A stretch of 64,000 nt of DNA, from the NCBI GenBank assembly GCA_028281285.1, contig JANQKF010000033.1:62001-126000 (forward strand). Reading direction: 5' to 3'. This document shows, one piece after another, positions 1 to 8,225 of this stretch. The position numbers were made by a program, and so were the translations under genes. Origin of the DNA: Cyclobacteriaceae bacterium. Lineage in GTDB: Bacteria > Bacteroidota > Bacteroidia > Cytophagales > Cyclobacteriaceae. Below the pieces are notes generated by a model, which saw nothing but the letters and a program-made list of their open reading frames with translations, searched no databases and was not told the DNA's origin. Every line of letters begins with the position of its first letter. Positions within the stretch are counted from its first letter, which is position 1.

Positions 1-169
1 GCAAATATTTCTGCCAGGCAGTATCTCCACCTTTGAAGGTCGCACGGTTTTCAACGATTTCGAATACTTCATCTATGATATCTTCTTCTGTTTCGGACTT
101 TGGTTGCGGCTCATCGATGCATGCTGATAGTAAGAGTAGACAAGCTACATAAGGGGCTAATTTTTTCAT
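1..169 (-). CDS. Lipoprotein with start of a TonB C-terminal-like domain (partial)
   Basis: Only the first 56 codons lie in the window; the gene continues past the left edge. The start is the ATG at 169. The product opens with a short basic N-terminus and hydrophobic stretch ending in a lipobox (LLSAC, Cys17), then an acidic linker, then VENRATFKGGDTAWQKYL. That last stretch resembles the first strand and helix of the TonB C-terminal domain as found in many Bacteroidota proteins (pattern VEexPxFpGGxxAwxxYL). Inference: a small lipid-anchored envelope protein with a TonB-like domain. Whether it really transduces energy cannot be judged from the fragment. The upstream region carries two pairs of direct repeats (see 204-307). 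Confidence 0.6.
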   Translation of the reverse strand, partial: MKKLAPYVACLLLLSACIDEPQPKSETEEDIIDEVFEIVENRATFKGGDTAWQKYL

Positions 170-203
170 GGTTGACTAAATTTGCAATGAATATAACGAT
201 ATG

Positions 204-307
204 ATTAGTTATAAAAAATAATAATTAGTTATAATCGTTTTGTGAAGACAACCGTCACCTTCAAAACAAATTTTTTGCCTTTTGAAAATATTAAATCGTT
301 TTGTGAA
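204..307. promoter_or_regulatory. Two pairs of direct repeats upstream of the TonB-like lipoprotein gene
   Basis: ATTAGTTATAA occurs at 204-214 and again at 224-234, a 20-bp period, about two helical turns. Immediately after, AATCGTTTTGTGAA occurs at 233-246 and again at 294-307, a 61-bp period. The block lies between the start of the leftward lipoprotein gene (169) and the genes to the right. Helical phasing suggests a protein-binding region or a duplicated promoter segment, but no known operator was recognised. Confidence 0.45.
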
Positions 308-384
308 ACATACCACTGGAAAATCCAGTTGGAGTATTTAAATTAAAAGTGGAATATTTGACTTTCCACACCTAAATATCTGTG

Positions 385-498
385 ATGCAACACACCAAAG
401 ACTCTACATTCTGGCCGGTGCTCCCATTAGTGAGCCTGGCCTTTGTGTTTCCTAATAAGAAGAGAAAGAGGATTAAGGCGATTCGAAAGTCTGCCTAA
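385..498 (+). CDS. Possible 37-residue membrane microprotein
   Basis: ATG at 385, TAA at 496-498. The predicted peptide starts MQHTKDSTFWPVLPLVSLAF and ends in a strongly basic tail containing KKRKRIKAIRKS, so it would be a short hydrophobic segment followed by a positive cytoplasmic tail. A weak Bacteroidota-like promoter can be drawn upstream (TTGG at 329-332, AATATTTG at 353-360, one mismatch to TAnnTTTG). There is no clear ribosome binding site, which is usual here. The last four bases overlap the 3' end of the converging 495-950 gene. Could be a chance ORF. Confidence 0.25.
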   Translation: MQHTKDSTFWPVLPLVSLAFVFPNKKRKRIKAIRKSA

Positions 499-950
499 TT
501 ATTGTCTATTCTCCGGTATTCGAATTTGCCCGACTGAGTGTTGAATTCGAAAATGATGTTATGCCAATTCCGTAGTCCCAATCGTATTCCTGACTGTGCT
601 GAGTATTGACCTTCATAGGGGATAAGCCCGATTTCGATTCTGTTCTCAATGACCAAGGCCGGTGTCATTTTTCTATGGGTCAATCTTCCACCATGTGCGG
701 TATAGATTTGCGTTTGATTCCGTCCGGTGATCAACTCTACTTTAATACCATTAATCTCTTTAGGGAAGTAGTTGGTAATGCCTTTCACTTCTTCAAAATA
801 GACGGTGTCGGTCTCAGGTTCGAAGCGTTCTACCCATCGGGCATATTCTTTTAATGCCCTATAATAGATGTTGTCTTCATCTATATTTTGCGCATGCGTA
901 TTCACTCCCATTACCAATAGGAGTGCCAAAGTTGAGGTAATTTTTAGCAT
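495..950 (-). CDS. Exported protein of unknown function
   Basis: 151 residues. The N-terminus (MLKITSTLALLLVMGVNTHAQ) is a clear Sec signal peptide with a probable cut after AQ at about residue 21. The mature part is about 130 residues, mixed charge, and ends in alternating hydrophobic/aromatic stretches (IIFEFNTQSGKFEYRR) that look beta-rich. No family was recognised. It is the last gene of a leftward set: it starts only 9 bp after the stop of the serine hydrolase at 960-2057, so it is probably co-transcribed with that enzyme and the amidohydrolase upstream. By context it may be an accessory to an exported amide- or peptide-cleaving pathway. Confidence 0.6.
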   Translation of the reverse strand: MLKITSTLALLLVMGVNTHAQNIDEDNIYYRALKEYARWVERFEPETDTVYFEEVKGITNYFPKEINGIKVELITGRNQTQIYTAHGGRLTHRKMTPALVIENRIEIGLIPYEGQYSAQSGIRLGLRNWHNIIFEFNTQSGKFEYRRIDNN

Positions 951-959
951 GTAACCCTT

Positions 960-2057
960 TTACTTATCAATGAACAACTCTATTAAATCAAAATAGATGC
1001 CATTGTAGGACAAGTTTGAGATATTTCCTGTAATCGCCAAGACAGTTTCTGAATCTTTGTGAATAAGAAACATGGTAGATCCTCCTACAGACCCACCACT
1101 ATGACCATAGTAGGTGTTGCCGTCATGCCTTTTATACGTTCTCCAGCCAATACCATAGTTAGTGTCTTTACCATTGGCCATCTTTTGAGACCTCATCCAT
1201 TCATCCAGTGTGGATTGTTTTAAAAAACCGGCTTTCATATGTGCCTGACCAAACTTGCAAAGGTCTTCTGTGGTACCTATGAATCCTCCACCTGCCCATT
1301 TATAGCTATTATCAACGACAGGAGCCAATCGCACACCTGATTCGTTTCCCCGGCTGGATCGGACATAGAATTTCGTTCTGTTTGGCCATTCCTTTAACAT
1401 GTCTTCCGCCACAGTATTGTTCATTTCAAGGGCATCGAAAACACTTTCTTGCATAAACTGTAGGAAATCTTGCCCGGTCTGGAGAAAAGTCCCCCCGCTG
1501 GCATTTGCCTTTTCCATTGCCACAGAAATCAGGTTCCATCCATAACTGGAATAGGAATATTCAGTACCCGGTTTATTGATCAGAGGATCATTCATGAAAA
1601 TGGCCAGGCCGTCAGTAACGGTTGGATAGTTTTTTGAACTCTGAAACTCTCCTGGTTTGTAATGTCGGATGCCTGCAAGATGTCCGGCCAACAGTCTTAG
1701 GGTGATCTTGTGTTTTTTCTGTGGCCACATGGGTACATACTTTTCAATTGGGACATCCAGATCAATTTTTCCTTGTTCGTAAAGTAAAGCCAATCCGGCA
1801 GCTGTGACGGTCTTCGATACACTACCAATCCTGAATTGTGTTTTGGCAGGATCTACGGGTACTTCTGCTTCCAGGTCAGCATAACCAAAGCCCTTTGAGT
1901 AGACCAGTTCTCCCTTTTGCGATACGCTCATTGCTAAGCCAGGAACCCGGGATTCCTTTACAAAGACCTCGAGCTTTTCGGTAACTTGTTCCTCAACAGA
2001 CTGGCCATACAAAACGAATGGAGTCAGGATGAATAGTAGTGTTAAAATCCTTTTCAT
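960..2057 (-). CDS. Exported class-C beta-lactamase-family serine hydrolase
   Basis: 365 residues with a signal peptide (residues 1-19, ending YGQ). The beta-lactamase/PBP4-like fold is shown by the SxxK motif S79-V-S-K82, a second motif at Y169-S-S171 in the position of YxN (Asn replaced by Ser), and H319-S-G at the KTG-equivalent position followed by GSVGG. Members of this family are serine hydrolases of varied use: D-alanyl-D-alanine or D-amino-acid peptidases, esterases, and only sometimes beta-lactamases. The Y-S-S variant argues against a true AmpC lactamase. The gene lies 9 bp after a D-aminoacylase-like gene, which points to D-amino-acid amide or peptide turnover in the periplasm. The exact substrate is not determinable. 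Confidence 0.85.
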   Translation of the reverse strand: MKRILTLLFILTPFVLYGQSVEEQVTEKLEVFVKESRVPGLAMSVSQKGELVYSKGFGYADLEAEVPVDPAKTQFRIGSVSKTVTAAGLALLYEQGKIDLDVPIEKYVPMWPQKKHKITLRLLAGHLAGIRHYKPGEFQSSKNYPTVTDGLAIFMNDPLINKPGTEYSYSSYGWNLISVAMEKANASGGTFLQTGQDFLQFMQESVFDALEMNNTVAEDMLKEWPNRTKFYVRSSRGNESGVRLAPVVDNSYKWAGGGFIGTTEDLCKFGQAHMKAGFLKQSTLDEWMRSQKMANGKDTNYGIGWRTYKRHDGNTYYGHSGGSVGGSTMFLIHKDSETVLAITGNISNLSYNGIYFDLIELFIDK

Positions 2058-2066
2058 AAGCGTATT

Positions 2067-3638
2067 CTATTGATTTCTTTTTAAAACCATTCCTCCACGT
2101 TCCTCGGTCAATTCGCCTTCTTCTACCGTCACCTTCCCATTGACGATCACATATTCAATACCCTCCGGGTAGTGGTGCGGATCTACAAAAGTGGATTTAT
2201 CAATTACGGTTTCAGGGTTGAAAATGGTGATATCGGCTTTCATGCCTTCTTTAATATAACCTCTATCCGTCAAGCCTAATCGATCAGCCGGTATGGAAGT
2301 CATTTTTCTCAAGGCAAATTGAAGATCAATTACCCCTTCTTCACGGACATAGTGACCCAAGACCCTCGGAAAGGTACCATATGCTCTTGGATGTGGATGC
2401 CCTTCTCCCATATAGGCCAGGCGTCCGTCAGAGGCTATCATGGCCTTTGGGTGCTGCATAATTCGTCTCACGTCTTCCTCGTTGATGGCGTGAAAGATAC
2501 AGGATGCCCCTCCATTGAGTTCTGCTTCAACCACTAACTCTGCACCATTTCTAAATGTCGGTTCCAACCCACGTTCGATCGCCCAATCTTTTAAAGTCCG
2601 ACCATTCAGGTCCGCTTTCCATCTGACAAAAGCAAATTGTACTACGTCCAATTGGGCACCACCTCGGTCATACTCAATGTTGAACATAATCTCTTCAATG
2701 ATCTTTTCTCTGGTGGCAGGATCTTCAATACGTTTTCTAAAGGCAGCACGCCCACCGGCTCGTGCCCAGGCAGGGATCAAAACAGAAATACCCGTGGAAC
2801 TCGCTGTATACGGATATTGGTCCATCATTATATCTAGCCCCAAATTATTGGCGGAATCGACCATTGCCAACGTTTTTATGCTGGCTCCCCACATTGGTCG
2901 GCCAATGGCTTTGTGGTGAGTGAGTACAATTGGAATATTCGCTTCACGACCGATCATAATTGCCTCATCCACTGCTTCCAGTAGGCCCAGACCTTCCTCA
3001 CGTAAATGAGAGGTATAAATTCCTCCTGAAGCTGAGGCTACTTTGGAAAGTTCGATCACCTCGTCCACTTTGGAGAATGAACCAGGCACGTATTTTAACC
3101 CGGTAGAGATTCCGAAGGCACCTGCATCCATGGATTCCTGGACCATATCTTTCATGTTCTGTAACTCTTCCGAAGTTGGGGCCCGGTTTTCTAAGCCCAT
3201 GGCATGCCTTCGAATGGTATTGTGACCCACCAGGTAGGCCATATTCATTCCTAAATCGCGTTTAGAGAGCGTGTCCATATAGTCCCGAAGAGGATACGGA
3301 CCACCACCATCAGGTCCGCCTAAAGCAGTAGTGACGCCTTGTTTTATTGCGCTTTCGCCCACCGGTTCTCTTAAAATGCTTTCGACATGAGTGTGCATGT
3401 CTATAAAACCAGGAGAGATTGCCATTCCTGATGCATCTATTGTTCGCGTGGCTTGAGCCCTTCCAAGATTGCCAATTTTGACAATTTGGTCACCGTTAAT
3501 GGCGATATTGGTTCGTTGTGGCAAGGCTTCCGTTCCATCATACACGGTTCCATTAGAGATGATAATATCATAATTTTCCACCGGACCACATGAAAAAACG
3601 GCTATGGCAAGCACCAGAGCGGATAACTTTCTGATCAT
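2067..3638 (-). CDS. N-acyl-D-amino-acid deacylase-like amidohydrolase lipoprotein
   Basis: 523 residues. The signal sequence ends AVFSC (Cys17), a plausible lipobox, so the enzyme is probably anchored in the envelope. The composite amidohydrolase layout is visible: beta-sandwich start (IISNGTVYDGT), metal-binding H82-x-H84 in GFIDMHTHVE, HLREEG, LTHHKAIG and a C-terminal strand set with TIFNPETVIDK. Together these match D-aminoacylase / N-acyl-D-amino-acid deacylase proteins, which hydrolyse N-acyl-D-amino acids; some relatives are D-hydantoinase-like. It heads a leftward operon with a serine hydrolase and an unknown exported protein. The start ATG at 3638 is set by the signal peptide. Confidence 0.85.
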   Translation of the reverse strand: MIRKLSALVLAIAVFSCGPVENYDIIISNGTVYDGTEALPQRTNIAINGDQIVKIGNLGRAQATRTIDASGMAISPGFIDMHTHVESILREPVGESAIKQGVTTALGGPDGGGPYPLRDYMDTLSKRDLGMNMAYLVGHNTIRRHAMGLENRAPTSEELQNMKDMVQESMDAGAFGISTGLKYVPGSFSKVDEVIELSKVASASGGIYTSHLREEGLGLLEAVDEAIMIGREANIPIVLTHHKAIGRPMWGASIKTLAMVDSANNLGLDIMMDQYPYTASSTGISVLIPAWARAGGRAAFRKRIEDPATREKIIEEIMFNIEYDRGGAQLDVVQFAFVRWKADLNGRTLKDWAIERGLEPTFRNGAELVVEAELNGGASCIFHAINEEDVRRIMQHPKAMIASDGRLAYMGEGHPHPRAYGTFPRVLGHYVREEGVIDLQFALRKMTSIPADRLGLTDRGYIKEGMKADITIFNPETVIDKSTFVDPHHYPEGIEYVIVNGKVTVEEGELTEERGGMVLKRNQ

Positions 3639-3834
3639 AGTAATTAAGGTTGAGCAATGAATATAATCAATACCGATAAGTGTATGTAGTCATATTCTGC
3701 AATTGGTACTGCAGCCCCATATGAAATAAGTCATGTAAATTTGTCCCGAAATGGAATCAAAAAAGTCATAAATGCGTTCTTATGAACGTTATATTATTGA
3801 AAAGTCGTTGGACTGATTTTTAAATAGAGGGGTC

Positions 3835-6186
3835 ATGATATACAATGGAAAAGAGATAGAGTTTCCTGCAATTATGCAGGTAAGTTTTTTCAAGCTGATT
3901 GAAGCGCTTGAAAAGCAGGTGGATGGGGATGACAAGGCCCAGGCTATCTATGCCAAGACATTGCTTCAAGATGTAGAGAAGTATCCGGAATTAAGAGATG
4001 GGATCAGTGACGTCAAAAAGCTGAAAAAATATGATCGATCCATTAAACGATTAAGTCGTGCATTATTCCCCGATGCGTTGACGACCAACGAGATTAAATT
4101 CCTCACACCGCCATTCTACTTTGAACCCCTTTACGCGTCCAAGCGATTTGAAAGTATTGTTGAGGCTTCTGGTGAAGATTTCACCTTTACCATGAAAGAT
4201 GTAGATGAAGATACCTTCTATCTCTACTGTTGTTTCTTCATTCTTGGTCAGTACTACAACTTCCCATTATCGGGAGGTACTCCACAGTTTCTGGAATTCT
4301 ATAACAAGAACCAGGATTTGATCCGCACCTACAAGATGTTGATCAATGCGGATATGTGTGAATTCACACCTACCGATAAGGCGGTTGAGATCACCGAGAA
4401 GGATTTTGAAGAGCTAATGGACAACTTCGGAGACATGAAGTTGTGGAAGAAAAAGTTTCCACCAAACAGCTACATCATGCGGGGATTGAATTTGGTCAAT
4501 CTTGTGGATGTCACACTTGACCAATCCCTTGGGAGCATTACAAGCAATCTTTTGGTCAAATCGACCGATACCTTTGAAAAGATTCAATGGGGCATAAGAA
4601 AGCTCTTGAATAATAGTCAATTGTCTGTCGGAGTATTAATGATGGAGGGTGATAAAATCCTTCCTATGGATAAAGCCGATGTAGCCAGTGCTATTTTGGC
4701 AAGTGGTGATTCCCTGGATTGCGAAACTGATTTTTGTGATTTCTGCCGTGGTAAGTTGATCACAGACAAAGAACCCCTGATTGTTACGGATGTTGACCAT
4801 TTAATTGAAGTTTCACCATCCGGGTTTGCAGATAAGATTATGGCTTCTGGCTTTAAAAGCTACATCATTCTGCCCATTATGCATGATGGTGAGTTTTTGG
4901 GCTATATGGAACTAGGAGCCAAAAAGAAATACCAGCTTCATACAGGTACACTCAAGATATTGGATCAAGTACTTCCAATTCTTGCTGTTGCTCATAAGCG
5001 ATTTATGACAGAAGCTCAGAACCTGATCGAAGCGGTGATCCAGCAGGAGTGTACGACTATACACCCGTCAGTAAAGTGGAGATTCGAAGAAGAGGCAAAG
5101 AAATACATTGAGGCAAGGGAGAATGGTGATAACAGCCCGTTCGCGGATATTGTCTTCGATAACCTCTATCCATTGTATGGTCAAATGGATATCAAAGGTT
5201 CTTCAGAAAGAAGGAATAAAGCCGTAAGTGTCGATTTGATCAAGCAGCTTAAAGCAGCTGAGAAAGTGTTGAAAGCGGCCGTGAAGAATTATCAAATGCC
5301 GGTCTACGAGGAATTGATTTTCCGCACCGAGGCTTATATCCAGGATGTAAAGCATGAATTAGCGGCTGGCAGTGAGCACAGCATTCTGTCGTTTATTGGC
5401 AATGAAGTATATCCGGTCTTCAATCATCTAAGAGAAAATGACGAATCCATAGCCAAGTTGGTGAATGAATATGATGCCTTGATCCATCCGGAATTGAATA
5501 CAGTTTATGAAGAGCGCCAAAAGTACGATTCAAGTGTAAACTACATCAACCAGCGTTTGGCTGGCTTCCTTGATCAAAGGCAGGAAGAGGCACAAGCCAT
5601 GTTCCCGCATTACTTTGAGCGATATAAAACGGATGGGGTGGAGTACAATATTTATCTGGGTCAGTCAATCACCAAAACGGAAGAGTTCAATTCGATCTAT
5701 CTGAAAAATATGCGCTTGTGGCAATTGGTCACGATGTGTGAGATGGAGAATGAGTTTAAGAACATCCAAAAGGAGCTACATTCCGATATTGAAATGGCTT
5801 CGCTCGTCCTGGTTTACAATACGCCAATTTCGGTCCATTTCAGAATGGATGAGAAGCAGTTCGATGTGGAGGGTGCTTACAATGCGCGTTACGAGATCAT
5901 CAAGAAGCGAGTGGATAAGGCTCATATCAAGGGCACCGAGGAAAGAATCACTCGTCCGGGAAGTTTGGTGATTGTGTACTCCCAAGAACATGATGCTCAG
6001 GAATACCGCACGTATCTGAATTTCCTGATCGCTAAAGGGTTGATCAAGGAAGATTATGAGGATGTGGAATTGGAAGACCTTCAGGGAGTTCATGGATTAC
6101 ATGCCTTACGAGCTGAAATTGCTTACTCTGGTGGACTTACTGTAGATGAGTTGATTCAGGAGATGGAGGGGAGTTCAGCGAATTAG
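3835..6186 (+). CDS. Large GAF-domain protein, function unknown
   Basis: 783 residues, no signal peptide or membrane segment, so cytoplasmic. A GAF-type sensory domain is seen at about 243-388 (strands around QLSVGVLMMEG and YIILPIMHDGEFLGYMEL, then the long closing helix). The GAF loop carries a tight cysteine group C296-x4-C301-x2-C304, unusual and compatible with metal or redox sensing. The N-terminal 240 residues and the C-terminal 390 residues are mostly helical and match no output domain I know: no kinase, cyclase, GGDEF or HTH motif. I recall proteins of this size and layout being conserved across Bacteroidota without an assigned role. It is monocistronic, converging on the nuclease-like gene with only 8 bp between stops. 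Confidence 0.75.
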   Translation: MIYNGKEIEFPAIMQVSFFKLIEALEKQVDGDDKAQAIYAKTLLQDVEKYPELRDGISDVKKLKKYDRSIKRLSRALFPDALTTNEIKFLTPPFYFEPLYASKRFESIVEASGEDFTFTMKDVDEDTFYLYCCFFILGQYYNFPLSGGTPQFLEFYNKNQDLIRTYKMLINADMCEFTPTDKAVEITEKDFEELMDNFGDMKLWKKKFPPNSYIMRGLNLVNLVDVTLDQSLGSITSNLLVKSTDTFEKIQWGIRKLLNNSQLSVGVLMMEGDKILPMDKADVASAILASGDSLDCETDFCDFCRGKLITDKEPLIVTDVDHLIEVSPSGFADKIMASGFKSYIILPIMHDGEFLGYMELGAKKKYQLHTGTLKILDQVLPILAVAHKRFMTEAQNLIEAVIQQECTTIHPSVKWRFEEEAKKYIEARENGDNSPFADIVFDNLYPLYGQMDIKGSSERRNKAVSVDLIKQLKAAEKVLKAAVKNYQMPVYEELIFRTEAYIQDVKHELAAGSEHSILSFIGNEVYPVFNHLRENDESIAKLVNEYDALIHPELNTVYEERQKYDSSVNYINQRLAGFLDQRQEEAQAMFPHYFERYKTDGVEYNIYLGQSITKTEEFNSIYLKNMRLWQLVTMCEMENEFKNIQKELHSDIEMASLVLVYNTPISVHFRMDEKQFDVEGAYNARYEIIKKRVDKAHIKGTEERITRPGSLVIVYSQEHDAQEYRTYLNFLIAKGLIKEDYEDVELEDLQGVHGLHALRAEIAYSGGLTVDELIQEMEGSSAN

Positions 6187-6194
6187 AAGTCTTT

Positions 6195-7520
6195 TTATTG
6201 AGATGTAATTTTTGGAGCAGGTTTATTCCAATTGGTCATATGCTGAACAATGCCTTCATAGAACTCCAAAACCATGGTTTCTATTAACTCAATAAACTTC
6301 TTGCTGCTGGCAAAGTTTGAACTGAAACTGCGAATAGCAACCACATGAAATGCCTGAATTTCTTTGTTGTAAGACAATTCTTTTAACGACTCAAGTTCGG
6401 AGACTTTAACTTTGAGGTTTTCACGTGCATATTTTATGTTCGCCTCTATCCATATTTCTGACCTCAATTTGTTAAAGACTATCTCACTGCGTTTTGAACA
6501 ATTTTCTAGTTGTCTACCTATCCAAGTAATCCGAGCGATTGTCTTTTTATCTAATGGGGGAGAGATGCGTACACTCATTGATACTGTTCTTCTTTCAAAT
6601 TCTGCGACCATCTTAATATCCGAAACAGAGTTTTTTATGCTTAAACTGCCAGTTATGAAATGATCCTTGACGAGTCTCTTAATATCAGTTTTTACACTTG
6701 ATTTGTCTTTAAAGGAAGACTTGACCAGTACACCGAGTTTCCTACTCAACAGAAGGGCCATGTCTTTTTCTTCTTCATACCAGCCAAGGACCGCATCTTC
6801 GATATACAGATCTGAAATTCTTAGAGGCTTTTGTGCTCTGATATTCTCCGCTAGTTCTTTCCAACCTGGTTTCATTTGAGTGTAGCCCGTCACGCCAGAA
6901 ATTGGGCTGTCCAAATAACTCAGCACCTCTCTCATGATTTCCACCTGATCTTCATCGCGGATGTTTTGATCATTCTTGAATAACAGTAATTGACCTATTG
7001 TTTTTAAGTATGTCCATGAGAAATGATTGAGCCTGATTCCTTTCGGAACTTTTGGATTCACAGGAGATTGTGAAGGATCTGCAACAAACTCGTTTGAGAC
7101 GGTGGTAACAACTGGAATACCAAGTCGCTTGGCCAAGTAAATCATTTTTTCCACTTGAGATTCATCGGTCTTGTTGTTCTTATTTTTCATTTCGAAAAAT
7201 GAGGCATCTTTAATAGTACCTCCAATAACCGTGAAAATCATCCCGTCTATCCTAATGCTTTCGATTTCAGGAAAAGAAACTTCTGTGTAATAGTATATTC
7301 TGCCCGCTTTTGTAAGTCTGAGGTCTTTGAAAATTGTATCTCTATATTCTTTAACCAATCTAATGGTAGAGAGGAAAATGGAGGTCAGTGCCATTTCATC
7401 TCCAATCTTCACTGTAGGAATGAGTCTAGCTGGACGTGCATGAATTTGACCACTTTCTAAATGACTTAGGAAGTCCTCAAACTTCAAGCCGATCAGCTTA
7501 TTTAATTTCTTTTTAATCAT
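6195..7520 (-). CDS. Predicted PD-(D/E)XK nuclease-like protein
   Basis: 441 residues, soluble. The region 28-145 has the pattern of a restriction-endonuclease-like fold: ARPARLIPT near residue 28, an ATSI-like helix (ALTSIFLSTIRLVKEY), then E80, D92 in RIDGMIF, E110-x-K112 in FFEMKNK, Q122, and a closing strand VVTTVSNEF. This is the D-(x)n-ExK-Q order of PD-(D/E)XK nucleases. From memory the same blocks (ARL.P...ATS.LL, PDG, EAK, ITISNQF) occur in a widespread uncharacterised family of actinobacteria and proteobacteria. The C-terminal 290 residues are unassigned. No partner gene (methylase, helicase, toxin-antitoxin) adjoins it, so restriction, repair or defence roles are all open. Dispersed repeats lie directly upstream. 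Confidence 0.65.
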   Translation of the reverse strand: MIKKKLNKLIGLKFEDFLSHLESGQIHARPARLIPTVKIGDEMALTSIFLSTIRLVKEYRDTIFKDLRLTKAGRIYYYTEVSFPEIESIRIDGMIFTVIGGTIKDASFFEMKNKNNKTDESQVEKMIYLAKRLGIPVVTTVSNEFVADPSQSPVNPKVPKGIRLNHFSWTYLKTIGQLLLFKNDQNIRDEDQVEIMREVLSYLDSPISGVTGYTQMKPGWKELAENIRAQKPLRISDLYIEDAVLGWYEEEKDMALLLSRKLGVLVKSSFKDKSSVKTDIKRLVKDHFITGSLSIKNSVSDIKMVAEFERRTVSMSVRISPPLDKKTIARITWIGRQLENCSKRSEIVFNKLRSEIWIEANIKYARENLKVKVSELESLKELSYNKEIQAFHVVAIRSFSSNFASSKKFIELIETMVLEFYEGIVQHMTNWNKPAPKITSQ

Positions 7521-7624
7521 TTAAGAAGTGTAGCTACTGAATACTGTATTATACAATGTAATTTTTTGATTTTGCAAATACAAGGAGCTTTATCCTAGAG
7601 GTATGTAAGCCAGAGGGATGAGAT

Positions 7625-7737
7625 CCAACATCAGCGTGACGGTCGGTATGCGCTGACATTATAGTCGATAAGCTACTCCGACTGTTTTGATGTTGGGGCC
7701 TTTTCTTTGCTACTTTCTTTGGGCAAGCAAAGAAAGT
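7625..7737. repeat. Structured intergenic element with nested and alternative hairpins
   Basis: An outer pairing CCAACATCA (7625-7633) with TGATGTTGG (7688-7696) encloses two further hairpins: TCAGCG (7631-7636)/CGCTGA (7651-7656), which shares TCA with the outer arm, and AGTCG (7663-7667)/CGACT (7679-7683). Directly after comes ACTTTCTTTG (7712-7721)/CAAAGAAAGT (7728-7737) with a 6-base loop, and an alternative arm TTTCTTTGCT (7702-7711) that also pairs perfectly with AGCAAAGAAA (7726-7735). No protein-coding content is credible here. It may be a dispersed extragenic repeat or a structured RNA. Confidence 0.5.
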
Positions 7738-7758
7738 TGAATATTCATATCATGAATT

Positions 7759-8093
7759 GGAGATTCTTTCGCTACGCTCAGAATGACGTTGAAGAGATGG
7801 AGATTCCTCGTTACTGTGTTTCCCTCGGAATGACGAAATAAAATGAGAATGTCATTCCTGCCCCAGTCTGGCATACCCTCAATTAGAGTTCTAGCTATGA
7901 GGAGACTCATTCGGTCGTTCCTCCCTCAGAATGACGTTAAAGACAGGGAGATTTCTCACGTACGTTCGAAATGATGAATCTAAATTAAAACGTCATGCCC
8001 GGCTCGGTCGGGCATCTCATCATTTGAGTAGGAAAGCCAGGAGAGATTCCCGCCCCTGCCTGCCGGCAGGTCCGCGAGGATGACAGAAAAAGT
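7759..8093. repeat. Cluster of dispersed extragenic repeats (GAGATTC...GAATGACG family)
   Basis: Several degenerate units follow each other: GGAGATTCTTTCGCTACGCTCAGAATGACG at 7759-7788 in form, a second at 7799-7835, an inverted pair spanning 7848-7936 (GTCATTC...GAATGAC), one near 7943-7974, and a final block 7989-8093 that holds a hairpin ATGCCCG (7995-8001)/CGGGCAT (8009-8015) and the perfect palindrome CCTGCCGGCAGG (8059-8070). The wording resembles the well-known GTCATTCTGAGCGAAG-type intergenic repeats of Bacteroidota. With the element at 7625-7737 it fills the 705-bp gap 7521-8225, in which I see no gene. Confidence 0.7.
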
Positions 8094-8225
8094 ATGGAAT
8101 GAATACTTATCTATTGAATTTCAGTCCATCATGAATCATTGGTAGAACTATAAACAGAGAAAAGCTCTCTAATCTTTGGAGTCAATACCTGGAAATTCTG
8201 TTCGGAAGTGGCTTGAGTAAAGCGG

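Noticed and set aside
2515-2919. 134-codon rightward ORF inside the D-aminoacylase-like gene
   Set aside because: Antisense shadow; no family signature, while the opposite strand has full amidohydrolase motifs.
7710-7910. 66-codon leftward ORF in the repeat cluster
   Set aside because: It is only the translation of the extragenic repeat units; no start signal or protein-like composition.
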